Shown here: piece after piece, positions 32,511 to 41,477 of the stretch | Numbering within the stretch: the first letter of the stretch is position 1 | Layout: every line of letters starts with the position of its first letter | Assembly: GCF_024580145.1 (NCBI RefSeq) | Contig: NZ_JANINI010000001.1 | Location: 191,550-255,549, forward strand | Length of the DNA: 64,000 nt | Direction of reading: 5' to 3' | Source of the DNA: Methyloversatilis sp. XJ19-49 | GTDB lineage: Bacteria; Pseudomonadota; Gammaproteobacteria; Burkholderiales; Rhodocyclaceae | Translations under genes and position numbers: made by a program | Notes under the pieces: generated by a model | Told to the model about the DNA's origin: nothing | Databases searched by the model: none | Seen by the model: only the letters and a program-made list of their open reading frames with translations

Positions 32511-34979
32511 ATGGAAAAGAAACGTCTTGTGATGGTGGGCAACGGGATGGCGGGCTGTCGCACGCTGGAAGAGCTGATCAAGATCGCGCCGGGGATGTAC
32601 GACATCACCGTGTTCGGCGCCGAGCCGCATCCCAACTACAACCGCATCCTGCTGTCGCCGGTATTGGCTGGCGAAATGACGGTGCAGGACATCATCCTGA
32701 ACGACTGGGACTGGTACCGCGACAACGGCATCACGCTGCACGCGGGCAAGAAGGTGGTGAAGATCGACCGCATCGCGCGCAAGGTGGTTGCCGAAGACGG
32801 CACCGAAGCCGAATACGACCGCCTGCTGCTGGCAACCGGTTCAAATCCCTTCATCCTGCCGGTATCGGGCAAGGACCTGCCGGGCGTGATCGCCTATCGC
32901 GACATCGCCGACACGGACGCGATGATCGAGGCGGCTGCGAACCACCGCCACGCGGTCGTGATCGGTGCCGGCCTGCTCGGCCTGGAGGCGGCGAACGGCC
33001 TTGCGCTGCGCGGCATGCACGTCACCGTGGTGCATCTGGGCGCATGGATCATGGAACGCCAACTCGACCGGCCGTCGGCCGACATGCTGCAGGCCTCGCT
33101 GGAAAAGAAGGGGCTGGCCTTCCTGCTCGAGAAGCAGACCGAGTCGCTGATCGCCGGACCGGATGGCCGCGTGTCGGCCGTACGCTTCAAGAGTGGCGAG
33201 ACGATACCGGCCGATCTGGTCGTGATGGCCGCCGGCATCCGTCCGAACACCACGCTGGCCGAATCGGCCGGCATCCACTGCAACCGCGGCATCGTCGCCA
33301 ACGACACGATGCAGACCTACGACCCGAAGATCTACGCGGTCGGCGAATGCGTCAGCCACCGCGGCATCGCCTACGGCCTGGTCGCGCCGCTGTTCGAACA
33401 GGCCAAGGTGTGCGCCAATCACCTCGCGCATTACGGCATCGGCACCTACAAGGGTTCGGTCACCTCGACCAAGCTGAAGGTGACCGGTATCGACGTGTTT
33501 TCCGCCGGCAACTTCACCGGCGGACCGGGCTGCGATGACATCGTGCTGCACGACCCTTCGGGCGGCGTGTACAAAAGGCTCGTGCTGGAAGGCGAACGTC
33601 TGGTCGGCGCCTGCCTGTATGGCGACACGGCGGATGGCGCCTGGTACTTCCAGCTGATCAAGGACGGTCAGGACATCCACGCGGTGCGCGACCACCTGAT
33701 GTTCGGCCAGAACCATCTGGGCGACGTCGGCCACAAGGGTCAGACGCAGGCCGCCTCGATGCCGGACACGGCCGAAGTTTGCGGCTGCAATGGCGTGTGC
33801 AAGGGCACCATCGTCAAGGCGATCAAGGAAAAGGGCCTGTTTTCGCTGGACGACGTGCGCAAGCACACCAAGGCGTCCAGTTCCTGCGGTTCGTGCACCG
33901 GCCTGGTCGAACAGATCCTCGCCTCGTGCATCGGCGGCGCCTACACGCCTGCCAGCTCCACTTCGAAGGCGATGTGCGGCTGCACCGACATGAACCACGG
34001 CGACGTGCGCGCGGCGATCCGCGACCGCCATTACATCGACATCCCGACCGTGATGCGCGAACTGCAGTGGAAGACGCCGAACGGCTGTGCGTCCTGCCGT
34101 CCGGCACTCAATTACTACGTGCAGTCGAGCTGGCCGCACGAGGCGAAGGACGATCCGCAGAGCCGCTACATCAACGAACGGGCGCACGCCAACATCCAGA
34201 AGGACGGTACCTATTCGGTGGTGCCGCGCATGTGGGGCGGCCTGACCACGCCGAACGAGTTGCGCGCCATCGCCGATGCGGCCGAGAAGTATCAGGTGCC
34301 GACGGTGAAAGTGACCGGCGGCCAGCGCATCGACCTGCTGGGCGTGAAGAAGGACGACCTGCCCGCCATGTGGGCCGACCTCGCGCAGGCCGGCATGGTG
34401 TCCGGTCACGCCTACGGCAAGAGCCTGCGCACCGTGAAGACCTGCGTCGGCGCCGAGCACTGCCGCTTCGGCACCCAGCTGTCGATGGGTCTGGGCGTCA
34501 AGCTGGAAAAGATGCTGTTCGGCATGTACAGCCCGCATAAGGTGAAGCTCGCCGTGTCCGGCTGCCCGCGCAATTGCGCCGAAGCCGGCATCAAGGACGT
34601 CGGTGTCATCGGTGTGGAATCCGGCTATGAAATCTATGTCGCCGGCAATGGCGGCATCAAGACCGAGGTCGCGCAGTTCTTCTGCAAGGTGACCAGCGAC
34701 GACGAGGTGATGGAGTACTCCGGCGCCTTCCTGCAGCTCTATCGCGAAGAAGGCTGGTACCTCGAACGCACGGTGCACTACATCGACCGGGTCGGCCTCG
34801 ACTACGTGAAGGGCAAGGTGGTCGACGACGCCGAGAACCGCCGGGCGCTTTACGAACGCCTGCTGTTCGCGCTGCAGGACTACAAGGACCCCTGGCTGGA
34901 ACGCGCGCAGGCCGACGCGAAGTCCGAACTGGGCCGCGAGTTCCGCACCATCGCCATCCGCCAGGCCATGAAGGCCTGA
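32511..34979 (+). CDS. nirB: Assimilatory nitrite reductase large subunit
   Basis: An 822-residue NAD(P)H-dependent siroheme nitrite reductase that makes ammonium from nitrite in the cytosol. The N-terminal half is a flavoprotein with FAD motif VMVGNGMAGCRTLEEL and NAD motif VVIGAGLLGLEAANGLA. Middle cysteine-rich BFD-like domains carry CGCNGVCKG...SSSCGSCTG and CGCTDMNHG...NGCASCRP clusters. The C-terminal sulfite/nitrite reductase domain has the siroheme/[4Fe-4S] ligands Cys645, Cys651, Cys685 and Cys689 in KTCVGAEHC and SGCPRNC. The ATG at 32511 follows GCAGGAAGC. It heads the cluster nirB-nirD-transporter-kinase-nasA-trpD2. Confidence 0.97.
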   Translation: MEKKRLVMVGNGMAGCRTLEELIKIAPGMYDITVFGAEPHPNYNRILLSPVLAGEMTVQDIILNDWDWYRDNGITLHAGKKVVKIDRIARKVVAEDGTEAEYDRLLLATGSNPFILPVSGKDLPGVIAYRDIADTDAMIEAAANHRHAVVIGAGLLGLEAANGLALRGMHVTVVHLGAWIMERQLDRPSADMLQASLEKKGLAFLLEKQTESLIAGPDGRVSAVRFKSGETIPADLVVMAAGIRPNTTLAESAGIHCNRGIVANDTMQTYDPKIYAVGECVSHRGIAYGLVAPLFEQAKVCANHLAHYGIGTYKGSVTSTKLKVTGIDVFSAGNFTGGPGCDDIVLHDPSGGVYKRLVLEGERLVGACLYGDTADGAWYFQLIKDGQDIHAVRDHLMFGQNHLGDVGHKGQTQAASMPDTAEVCGCNGVCKGTIVKAIKEKGLFSLDDVRKHTKASSSCGSCTGLVEQILASCIGGAYTPASSTSKAMCGCTDMNHGDVRAAIRDRHYIDIPTVMRELQWKTPNGCASCRPALNYYVQSSWPHEAKDDPQSRYINERAHANIQKDGTYSVVPRMWGGLTTPNELRAIADAAEKYQVPTVKVTGGQRIDLLGVKKDDLPAMWADLAQAGMVSGHAYGKSLRTVKTCVGAEHCRFGTQLSMGLGVKLEKMLFGMYSPHKVKLAVSGCPRNCAEAGIKDVGVIGVESGYEIYVAGNGGIKTEVAQFFCKVTSDDEVMEYSGAFLQLYREEGWYLERTVHYIDRVGLDYVKGKVVDDAENRRALYERLLFALQDYKDPWLERAQADAKSELGREFRTIAIRQAMKA

Positions 34980-34991
34980 AAAGCAGATGCA

Positions 34992-35059
34992 AGGTTCAAG
35001 GTACAAGGTGCAAGGAAGACCGCACCGCCCCTGAACCTTGCACCTTGAACCTTGAACCT
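34992..35059 (+). repeat. Large hairpin of 7-base tandem repeats between nirB and nirD
   Basis: The left arm at 34992-35015 consists of heptamers of the form AAGGTNC. The right arm at 35036-35059 is its reverse complement with one mismatch. They form a 24-bp stem around a 20-base loop. It lies 13 bases after the nirB stop and ends 12 bases before the nirD start, so it may balance the expression of the two subunits through mRNA stability or attenuation. Confidence 0.9.
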
Positions 35060-35071
35060 GAGACTCACGAA

Positions 35072-35383
35072 ATGACGACTTCCGACTGGGCGCTGGTCTG
35101 CGCGCTCGAAGACATTCCACATCTGGGCTCGCGCGTCGTGCGCAGCGACACCGGCGACATCGCCATCTTCCGCAATGACAACGAAGTTTTCGCGGTGCAC
35201 GACAAGTGCCCGCACAAGGGCGGCCCGCTGTCGCAGGGCATCGTCCACGGCAATACGGTCACCTGCCCGCTGCACAGCTGGAAGATCCAGCTCGATTCAG
35301 GCGACGCCATCGCACCGGACGTCGGCTGCACGCGCAGCTTCGAAGTAAAGGTCGAACAGGGACAGGTGCTGCTGAAGACCTGA
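35072..35383 (+). CDS. nirD: Nitrite reductase small subunit, Rieske-type
   Basis: A 103-residue small subunit of the assimilatory nitrite reductase. It is a Rieske [2Fe-2S] fold protein with the full ligand set: CPHKGG (Cys-Pro-His) and, 16 residues later, CPLHSWK (Cys-x-x-His). Many enteric NirD proteins have lost these ligands, so this copy can be an electron carrier. The ATG at 35072 is reached just after the long hairpin; the TTG upstream start lies inside the repeat and is rejected. No strong ribosome site is visible. Confidence 0.94.
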   Translation: MTTSDWALVCALEDIPHLGSRVVRSDTGDIAIFRNDNEVFAVHDKCPHKGGPLSQGIVHGNTVTCPLHSWKIQLDSGDAIAPDVGCTRSFEVKVEQGQVLLKT

Positions 35384-35398
35384 CAACCCTTACGCCCT

Positions 35399-35497
35399 TA
35401 GGTTGGGGTAAGCGCAGCGATGCCCAACATGCCCACGGCACTCGCTGCGATGCAACTCGAACGCTTGTTGGGCATCGCTGCGCTCACCCCAACCTAC
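35399..35497. repeat. Inverted pair of the 32-nt palindromic repeat
   Basis: A near-full copy at 35399-35429 (one base differing from the other copies) and an opposite copy at 35466-35497 share the unit also found at 7327-7539. They face each other across 36 bases and can fold into a long stem. The pair lies just after nirD and before the transporter, where it could act as an intercistronic stability or termination element. Nothing else is seen to 35620. Confidence 0.85.
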
Positions 35498-35624
35498 AAA
35501 TCATTACCGAAACGCCGCCTGGGGATGCTCGACGGCTCACCCATTTGATTCACAGCAAGCCCGAAGAACGGCTGTCCGCAACGATGCGCACAGGCCGGAT
35601 CGATAACGGGGAGGTCATCCACCG

Positions 35625-36839
35625 ATGGACAGGAAAGCATTTCTCAAGGCCGGCCACACGCCCACGCTGTTTGCCGCCTTTCTCTATTTCGATCTCGCCT
35701 TCATGGTGTGGGTGCTGCTCGGCCCGCTCGGCGTGCAGATCGCCCAGGACCTTCATCTGACGCACGCGCAGAAGGGCTTCATGGTGGCGGTTCCGGTGCT
35801 GGCCGGCGCGCTGCTGCGCATGCTGATGGGCGTATTGGTCGACCACCTGCAGCCGAAGAAGGCCGGCGCCATCGGCCAGGTCATCGTCATCGCAGCGATG
35901 TTCGTCGCCTGGCAGTTCGGCATCCACAGCTATGAACAGGCGCTGCTGCTCGGCTGCTTCCTCGGCTTCGCCGGCGCAGCCTTCGCGGTGGCACTGCCGC
36001 TGGCGTCGCGCTGGTATCCGCCGGAACACCAGGGCACGGCACTGGGCATCGCCGGCGCCGGCAACTCCGGCACCGCACTGGCTGCGCTGTTTGCACCGGG
36101 GCTGGCAGCGGCTTTCGGCTGGGTGAATGTGTTCGGTCTGGCGTTGATCCCGCTGGTCGCGGTCTTCATCCTCTATCTCATGGTGGCGAAGGATGCGCCG
36201 GAATGCCCGCCACCCAAGACGATGGCCGAGTACCTGAAGGTGCTGCAAGACCGCGACGCCTGGTGGTTCATGTTCTTCTACAGCGTCACCTTCGGCGGCT
36301 TCGTCGGGCTGGCTTCGTCGCTCACCATTTACTTCAACACCCAGTACGGGCTGGACGCGCAGATGGCCGGTTACTTCACCGCCGCCTGCGTGTTCGCCGG
36401 CTCGCTGGTGCGGCCGATCGGCGGCAACCTCGCCGACCGCATCGGCGGCATCCGTACGCTGACCGTCATGTATGTCGTCGCCGCAGCGTTCCTGTTCGGT
36501 GCGAGCTTCGGACTGCCGCAGGCCTGGATGGCGGTGGTCGTGTTCGTCGGCGCCATGCTGGCGCTGGGCATGGGCAATGGCGCGGTGTTCCAGCTGGTGC
36601 CCCAGCGCTTCCGACGCGAGATCGGCGTCATGACCGGCCTGGTCGGCATGGCCGGCGGCATCGGCGGCTTCTATCTCGCGTCGTCGCTCGGCTATTCCCG
36701 CGAAGCGACCGGCAGCTACCAGACCGGCTTTATCATCTTCGGGCTGCTTGCCGTGCTTGCGCTGATCGGGCTGACGCGGGTGAAGACGCGCTGGCGTACC
36801 ACCTGGGGGGCGGCACACCTCACCTCTGCGCGCATCTGA
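35625..36839 (+). CDS. nasA-associated narK: Nitrate/nitrite transporter, NNP/MFS family
   Basis: A 404-residue major facilitator with twelve predicted hydrophobic helices. The nitrate-nitrite-porter motif is visible in AGAGNSGTALAALFAPGLA and the second conserved glycine-rich motif in GMGNGAVFQLVPQRF. The Arg residues in helices 2 and 8, seen in the LLRMLMG and GSLVRPIGG regions, would bind nitrate. It sits between nirD and the kinase/phosphatase gene, so it provides substrate to the nasA nitrate reductase. The start ATG has a weak GGGGAGG site; there is a 240-base gap from nirD, partly filled by the inverted repeat. Confidence 0.93.
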   Translation: MDRKAFLKAGHTPTLFAAFLYFDLAFMVWVLLGPLGVQIAQDLHLTHAQKGFMVAVPVLAGALLRMLMGVLVDHLQPKKAGAIGQVIVIAAMFVAWQFGIHSYEQALLLGCFLGFAGAAFAVALPLASRWYPPEHQGTALGIAGAGNSGTALAALFAPGLAAAFGWVNVFGLALIPLVAVFILYLMVAKDAPECPPPKTMAEYLKVLQDRDAWWFMFFYSVTFGGFVGLASSLTIYFNTQYGLDAQMAGYFTAACVFAGSLVRPIGGNLADRIGGIRTLTVMYVVAAAFLFGASFGLPQAWMAVVVFVGAMLALGMGNGAVFQLVPQRFRREIGVMTGLVGMAGGIGGFYLASSLGYSREATGSYQTGFIIFGLLAVLALIGLTRVKTRWRTTWGAAHLTSARI

Positions 36840-36855
36840 CGCAGGGCTCCCGGTC

Positions 36856-38535
36856 ATGACATTGAAAGTGTCCATCGGCCAGTGCTCGATCGCCGGGCCG
36901 CGACCGCGCAACGAGGATTTCGCGGGCGCTGTGACGCCCGCGGGCGAAACGCTGGACGCCCGGGGCGTGCTGCTCGCCGTGGCCGACGGCGTCGGCGGGC
37001 ATGCCAAGGGGCGCGAGGCGGCCGAATTCACGGTCCGCGGTCTGCTCAACGACTATTACGCCACCCCCGACACCTGGAGCATCGCGCAGTCGATCGACCG
37101 CGTGCTCGGTGCACTCAATCGCTGGCTGATCGCGCACGCCGCGCGCACGCGCGAAGCCGCCGGCATGGCGACCACGCTGTCGGCGCTGGTGCTGCGCGGC
37201 ACGCGCTGGCATCTGGCCCACATCGGCGATTCGCGCATCTATCTGTACCGCGCCGCGGCGCTGACACGCCTGACCGAAGACCACACCTGGGCGCACCCCG
37301 AACTGTCGAACGTCCTGCATCGCGCGGTGGGGCTGGACGCCCGCCTTGCGGTCGACCACGCCGAGGGCGAACTCGAAGTGGGCGACTGCTTCGTGCTGCT
37401 GAGCGACGGTGTCTGGAACACGCTGCACGATGAAGGTATCGCCGGCGTGCTGGCGCGCGATGGCGAACCGGAGTCGCTGGCCTCGGCGCTGGTACTGCAG
37501 GCCGAAGCGCGTGGCGCCAACGACAACTGCACCGCGCTGGTGGTGCGCGTCGACGCGCTGGCCCGGGCGGCACTGCGCGACCGCCTTGCGCAGGCTGCGC
37601 AACTGGACCTGCCGCCGCGGCTGCATCCGGGCGATGTCGTCGACGGACTGAAGATCGAAGCGGTGCTGCACGAATCGCGTGTCACGCTGCTTTATCGCGT
37701 GCGCGACATCGCCAGCGCTGAAGTCAGGGTGCTCAAGACCCTGCGTGCGGACGCGGCCGATCCGGATGCCATCGCCGCGCTGGTGCACGAGGAATGGCTG
37801 GCGCGCCGGGTCGTGTCGCCACTGTTTCCGCAGGTGTCGAACCATGCCGGGCGAAGCAGCCTGTACTACCTGATGAGCTGGCACGAGGGCGCGACGCTGC
37901 GTGTCCGGCTTGATGCGGGCCACCACTTCGGCGTCGAGCAGATTGTCCGGCTGGGCTGCACCGTCCTGCGCGCGCTCGGCACCCTGCACCGGCTCGGCAT
38001 CGTGCATCGCGACATCAAGCCGGACAACCTGCATCTGGACGCCCAGGGCGCATTGCGCGTACTCGACCTCGGTGTCGCGGCGTCCGATGGCGAGGCGTTC
38101 GGAGAGATCAACAACCCGGGTACGCCGAGCTACATGGCGCCGGAACTGTTCGCCGGCTCGGTCGCCAGCGAGTCGAGCGATCTGTTCGCGCTTGGCGTGA
38201 CGCTGTACGAGTTGCTGACCCGGCGTTATCCGTACGGCGAGGTCGAACCCTTCCAGCGACCGCGCTTCGGCGATCCGCTGCCGCCCACGCGGTTTCGCCC
38301 GGACACGCCGGAATGGCTGGAAGCGGCGCTGCTCAAGGCTGTTGCGCGCACACCCGATGCGCGCTTTGAAACCGCCGAGGAATTCCTGCTGGCGCTGGAG
38401 CGCGGCGCACACCGTCCGCTTGCGCTGCCTCGGCGCACGCCGCTGATCGAACGCGCATCGACGCGCCTGCTGCGCCTTCTGCTCACCGGCTCAACACTCT
38501 TGAATCTGCTGCTGCTGTGGGCGCTGCTCGCATGA
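36856..38535 (+). CDS. Fused PP2C phosphatase and serine/threonine protein kinase
   Basis: A 559-residue two-domain signalling protein. Residues 1-235 are a PP2C phosphatase (RPRNEDF, LLAVADGVGGHAKG, HIGDSRIYLYR, LLSDGVWNTL, ANDNCTALVV). Residues about 255-520 are a Hanks-type kinase with HRDIKPDN (Asp386), DLG in place of DFG, and the APE motif MAPELFAG. A hydrophobic C-terminal helix (LLTGSTLLNLLLLWALLA) anchors it to the membrane. It follows the nitrate transporter by 16 bases and precedes nasA, so it is probably part of nitrate assimilation. Proteins of this arrangement are found in nitrate clusters of other proteobacteria, but their targets are unknown. Confidence 0.92.
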   Translation: MTLKVSIGQCSIAGPRPRNEDFAGAVTPAGETLDARGVLLAVADGVGGHAKGREAAEFTVRGLLNDYYATPDTWSIAQSIDRVLGALNRWLIAHAARTREAAGMATTLSALVLRGTRWHLAHIGDSRIYLYRAAALTRLTEDHTWAHPELSNVLHRAVGLDARLAVDHAEGELEVGDCFVLLSDGVWNTLHDEGIAGVLARDGEPESLASALVLQAEARGANDNCTALVVRVDALARAALRDRLAQAAQLDLPPRLHPGDVVDGLKIEAVLHESRVTLLYRVRDIASAEVRVLKTLRADAADPDAIAALVHEEWLARRVVSPLFPQVSNHAGRSSLYYLMSWHEGATLRVRLDAGHHFGVEQIVRLGCTVLRALGTLHRLGIVHRDIKPDNLHLDAQGALRVLDLGVAASDGEAFGEINNPGTPSYMAPELFAGSVASESSDLFALGVTLYELLTRRYPYGEVEPFQRPRFGDPLPPTRFRPDTPEWLEAALLKAVARTPDARFETAEEFLLALERGAHRPLALPRRTPLIERASTRLLRLLLTGSTLLNLLLLWALLA

Positions 38536-38658
38536 ATGCCGCGCACCGGGCGCACCAGTGGCATGCATGCACCGTTCATTGCGCCCCGCGAAGGAGCGCG
38601 CGCCCACGCCATCGCCGCAAAAGCGCCCGCACAGGCGCGCAAACAAGCCTTCAATAAC

Positions 38659-38674
38659 GTGGCATACGCCTTGC
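38659..38674 (+). promoter_or_regulatory. Sigma-54-like promoter of nasA
   Basis: TGGCATACGCCTTGCT matches the -24/-12 consensus with exact 10-base spacing. It is followed by AAACGTC, nearly the same extension (TAACGTC) as after the nirB promoter. The predicted start is about 12 bases before the nasA ATG, so the leader would be very short. Upstream, several GCACC half-sites occur near 38550-38580 but no full NtrC dyad. Confidence 0.65.
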
Positions 38675-38696
38675 TAAACGTCTGGCGGAGACAACA

Positions 38697-41426
38697 ATGA
38701 CCGATAAGCGACACGAAACCCGTTCGACCTGCTGCTACTGCGGTGTCGGGTGCGGCGTGATCATCGAACACGACGGCAGCCGTATCAGCGGTGTGCGCGG
38801 CGACCCCGAGCATCCGGCGAATTTCGGCCGGCTCTGTACCAAGGGCGCCACGCTGCACCTCAGCGCGCGTCCGGAAACGCGCGCCCTGTATCCGGAACTG
38901 CGCCTGGGCCGCGATGCGCCGCGCACGCGCGTGGGCTGGGACACTGCGCTCGACCATGCCGCCGACCGGTTTGCGTCCATCATCGATGCGCATGGCCCGG
39001 ACGCCGTCGCCTTCTACATTTCCGGCCAGCTGCTGACCGAGGATTACTACGCCTTCAACAAGCTGGCAAAGGGACTGATCGGCACCAACAATGTCGACAC
39101 CAACTCCCGCCTGTGCATGAGTTCGGCCGTATCGGCCTACAAGATGACGCTGGGCGCCGACGCCCCGCCCTGCGCCTATGAAGACATCGACCACACCGAC
39201 TGCCTGCTGATCGCCGGCGGCAATCCGGCCTACGCCCACCCCATCGTCTATCGCCGCATCGAGGACGCGCGGCGCGCCAATCCGGCGCTGAAGCTGATCG
39301 TCATCGATCCGCGCCGCACCGACACCGCGTCCGACGCCGACCTGCATCTGCCGCTGCTGCCCGGCACCGATGTCTGGCTGTTCAACGCCATGCTGCACGT
39401 GCTGCTGTGGGAAGGACACGCCGACGACGCCTTCATTCGCGCACACACCGAAGGCTTCGACGCACTGCGCAGGCACGTGCGCGACGTGACGCCGGCGGTT
39501 GCCGCGCAAATATGCGGCCTGCGCGCCGAAGACATCGTCACCGCCGCGCAGTGGTTCGGTTCGGCGAAGGCGGCGATGTCGATGTGGTGTCAGGGCCTGA
39601 ACCAGTCGCATCACGGCACGCACAACGGCACCGCGCTCATCGCGCTGCATCTGGCCACCGGCCAGATCGGCCGCCCGGGGGCCGGTCCGTTCTCGCTGAC
39701 CGGTCAGCCCAATGCGATGGGCGGGCGAGAAGTCGGCGGCATGGCCAACCTGCTGTCCGGCCACCGTGACCTCGCCAACCCGGCACACCGGGCCGAAGTC
39801 GCGCGCCTCTGGGGCATCGACGACGTACCGGCGCAACCCGGCCTGACCGCGGTCGATCTGTTCGAGGGCGTGCGCAGCGGCCAGGTGAAGGCGATCTGGA
39901 TCGCCTGCACCAATCCGGCACACTCGATGCCCGATCAGGCGCTGATCACCGAGGCGCTGCAGACGGCTGAATTCGTCGTCGTGCAGGACGCCTGCCGCAG
40001 CACCGAAACCGCCGCCTTCGCCGATCTGCTGCTGCCGGCGACCACCTGGGGCGAAAAGGAAGGCACGGTCACCAACTCGGAGCGCCGCATCACGCATGTG
40101 AAGGCCGCGCTGCCGGCACCCGGCGAAGCGCGCGCCGACTGGCGCATCGCCTGCGATTTCGCGCACGTGCTCGCACCCCGGCTCGGGCGCGATGCGATGA
40201 GCCTGTTCCCCTATGACAGCGTGGAACAACTGTTCAACGAGCACACCGAAACCACCCGCGGCCGCGACCTCGACATCACCGGTCTGAGCTACGCCCTGCT
40301 CGACCGGCTCGGACCGCAGCAGTGGCCCTTTCCCGCCGGCGCCGATGCCGGCCGGGCACGCCTCTACATTGAGCGCACGTTCGCGACAGCGGACGGCCGC
40401 GCACGCTTTGTCGTGCCGGTCACCACCACCACTGCGGAAAAGATCGACGCCCGCTTTCCGCTGCACCTGAATACCGGCCGCCTGCGCGACCAATGGCACT
40501 GCATGAGCCGCACCGGTCAGGTGGCGCAGCTGTACAGCCATGTCGACGAGCCGCGCGTCGAGGTGCACGCCGACGATCTGGCGCGCCGCGGTCTGGCCGA
40601 CGGCGACCTGGTCCGCATCCGCAGCCGACGTGGCGACATCGTGCTGCGCGCCCACGCCAGCGCCGCCCAGCGACCCGGCAGCGCCTTCGTCGCGATGCAC
40701 TGGGGGCGCAACACGCTTTCGAACAGCGGCGCCAATGCACTGACCGCAGGTCGGACCGACCCTTACTCGAAACAGCCCGAACTCAAGCACGCGGCCGTGC
40801 AGATCGCCCGCGCCGACCTGCCGCATCAGGCGCTGCTGCTGCGCACCGAAGCCAGCGACGAGGCCGCCGTCAGTGCGGCGCTACTGCGCTCGGAAGCGCT
40901 GGCTCCGGTGCTGGCCCGCTTTGCCTACGCCGCGCTGTCGCTGGCCGGCCGGGAGCGTCCGGTGCTGGTGCTGCGCATCGCGCACGACGCACCGATTCCG
41001 GACGACTGGCTGGCCGACATAGACCGCATCTGCGCGCTCGATGGCCCGGCCTGCCTGGTCTATCGCGACGCGCGGCGCGACATCACGAAGCGCGCGCTGA
41101 TCGAGGACGGGCTGCTGACCGGCATCCGGCTGACCGGCGAAACCGCTGCCGCCAGCTGGCTGCGCGACGTGATGACCGGTCGCCAGCCGACGACCGACCT
41201 GCGGCGCTGGTTGTTCGCGCCGCTGGTCACGCCGCCGGTGGCCACCGCCACACGCGGGCGCATCGTGTGCAACTGCCTCGATGTGGCCGAGCCCGACATT
41301 GCGCTCGCCATCGATGCCGGAGCGGATCTGCTGTCGCTGCAGCAGTCACTGCTCTGCGGCACCTCATGCGGGTCCTGCGTACCCGAGCTGAAACGCATGC
41401 TGGAAGCACGACGGCAGGCGGCATAA
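38697..41426 (+). CDS. nasA: Assimilatory nitrate reductase catalytic subunit
   Basis: A 909-residue cytosolic molybdopterin enzyme that reduces nitrate to nitrite. The N-terminal [4Fe-4S] motif begins CCYCGVGCGV (Cys12, 15, 19). The bis-MGD domains contain TNNVDTNSRLCMSSAVSAYK with Cys as the Mo ligand, GLNQSHHGTHNG and GQPNAMGGREVGGMANL. The molydopterin C-terminal domain follows, and the last about 60 residues are a BFD-like [2Fe-2S] domain, visible as VCNCLDVAEPDI and CGTSCGSCVPELKRML. This C-terminal extension is the usual architecture of NasA enzymes that receive electrons from a separate ferredoxin or flavoprotein. No NasB reductase is adjacent. Confidence 0.96.
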   Translation: MTDKRHETRSTCCYCGVGCGVIIEHDGSRISGVRGDPEHPANFGRLCTKGATLHLSARPETRALYPELRLGRDAPRTRVGWDTALDHAADRFASIIDAHGPDAVAFYISGQLLTEDYYAFNKLAKGLIGTNNVDTNSRLCMSSAVSAYKMTLGADAPPCAYEDIDHTDCLLIAGGNPAYAHPIVYRRIEDARRANPALKLIVIDPRRTDTASDADLHLPLLPGTDVWLFNAMLHVLLWEGHADDAFIRAHTEGFDALRRHVRDVTPAVAAQICGLRAEDIVTAAQWFGSAKAAMSMWCQGLNQSHHGTHNGTALIALHLATGQIGRPGAGPFSLTGQPNAMGGREVGGMANLLSGHRDLANPAHRAEVARLWGIDDVPAQPGLTAVDLFEGVRSGQVKAIWIACTNPAHSMPDQALITEALQTAEFVVVQDACRSTETAAFADLLLPATTWGEKEGTVTNSERRITHVKAALPAPGEARADWRIACDFAHVLAPRLGRDAMSLFPYDSVEQLFNEHTETTRGRDLDITGLSYALLDRLGPQQWPFPAGADAGRARLYIERTFATADGRARFVVPVTTTTAEKIDARFPLHLNTGRLRDQWHCMSRTGQVAQLYSHVDEPRVEVHADDLARRGLADGDLVRIRSRRGDIVLRAHASAAQRPGSAFVAMHWGRNTLSNSGANALTAGRTDPYSKQPELKHAAVQIARADLPHQALLLRTEASDEAAVSAALLRSEALAPVLARFAYAALSLAGRERPVLVLRIAHDAPIPDDWLADIDRICALDGPACLVYRDARRDITKRALIEDGLLTGIRLTGETAAASWLRDVMTGRQPTTDLRRWLFAPLVTPPVATATRGRIVCNCLDVAEPDIALAIDAGADLLSLQQSLLCGTSCGSCVPELKRMLEARRQAA

Positions 41427-41447
41427 CAATATTTCGAGGAGACGAAC

Positions 41448-41477
41448 ATGAGCATGGAGCGATCGCTGCGATGTTGA
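41448..41477 (+). CDS. Nine-codon leader reading frame overlapping trpD2 start
   Basis: ATG at 41448 has a strong GAGGAG site and encodes MSMERSLRC before TGA at 41475-41477. The trpD2 ATG at 41471 lies inside its last codons (ATGTTGA), so ribosomes finishing the leader can restart on trpD2, whose own ribosome site is poor. Probably a coupling leader; alternatively an old frameshifted start of the same gene. Confidence 0.4.
   Translation: MSMERSLRC

Noticed and set aside
32841-35120. 759-codon minus-strand frame opposite nirB
   Set aside because: Antisense shadow of nirB; composition is His/Val/Ala rich without recognisable domain.
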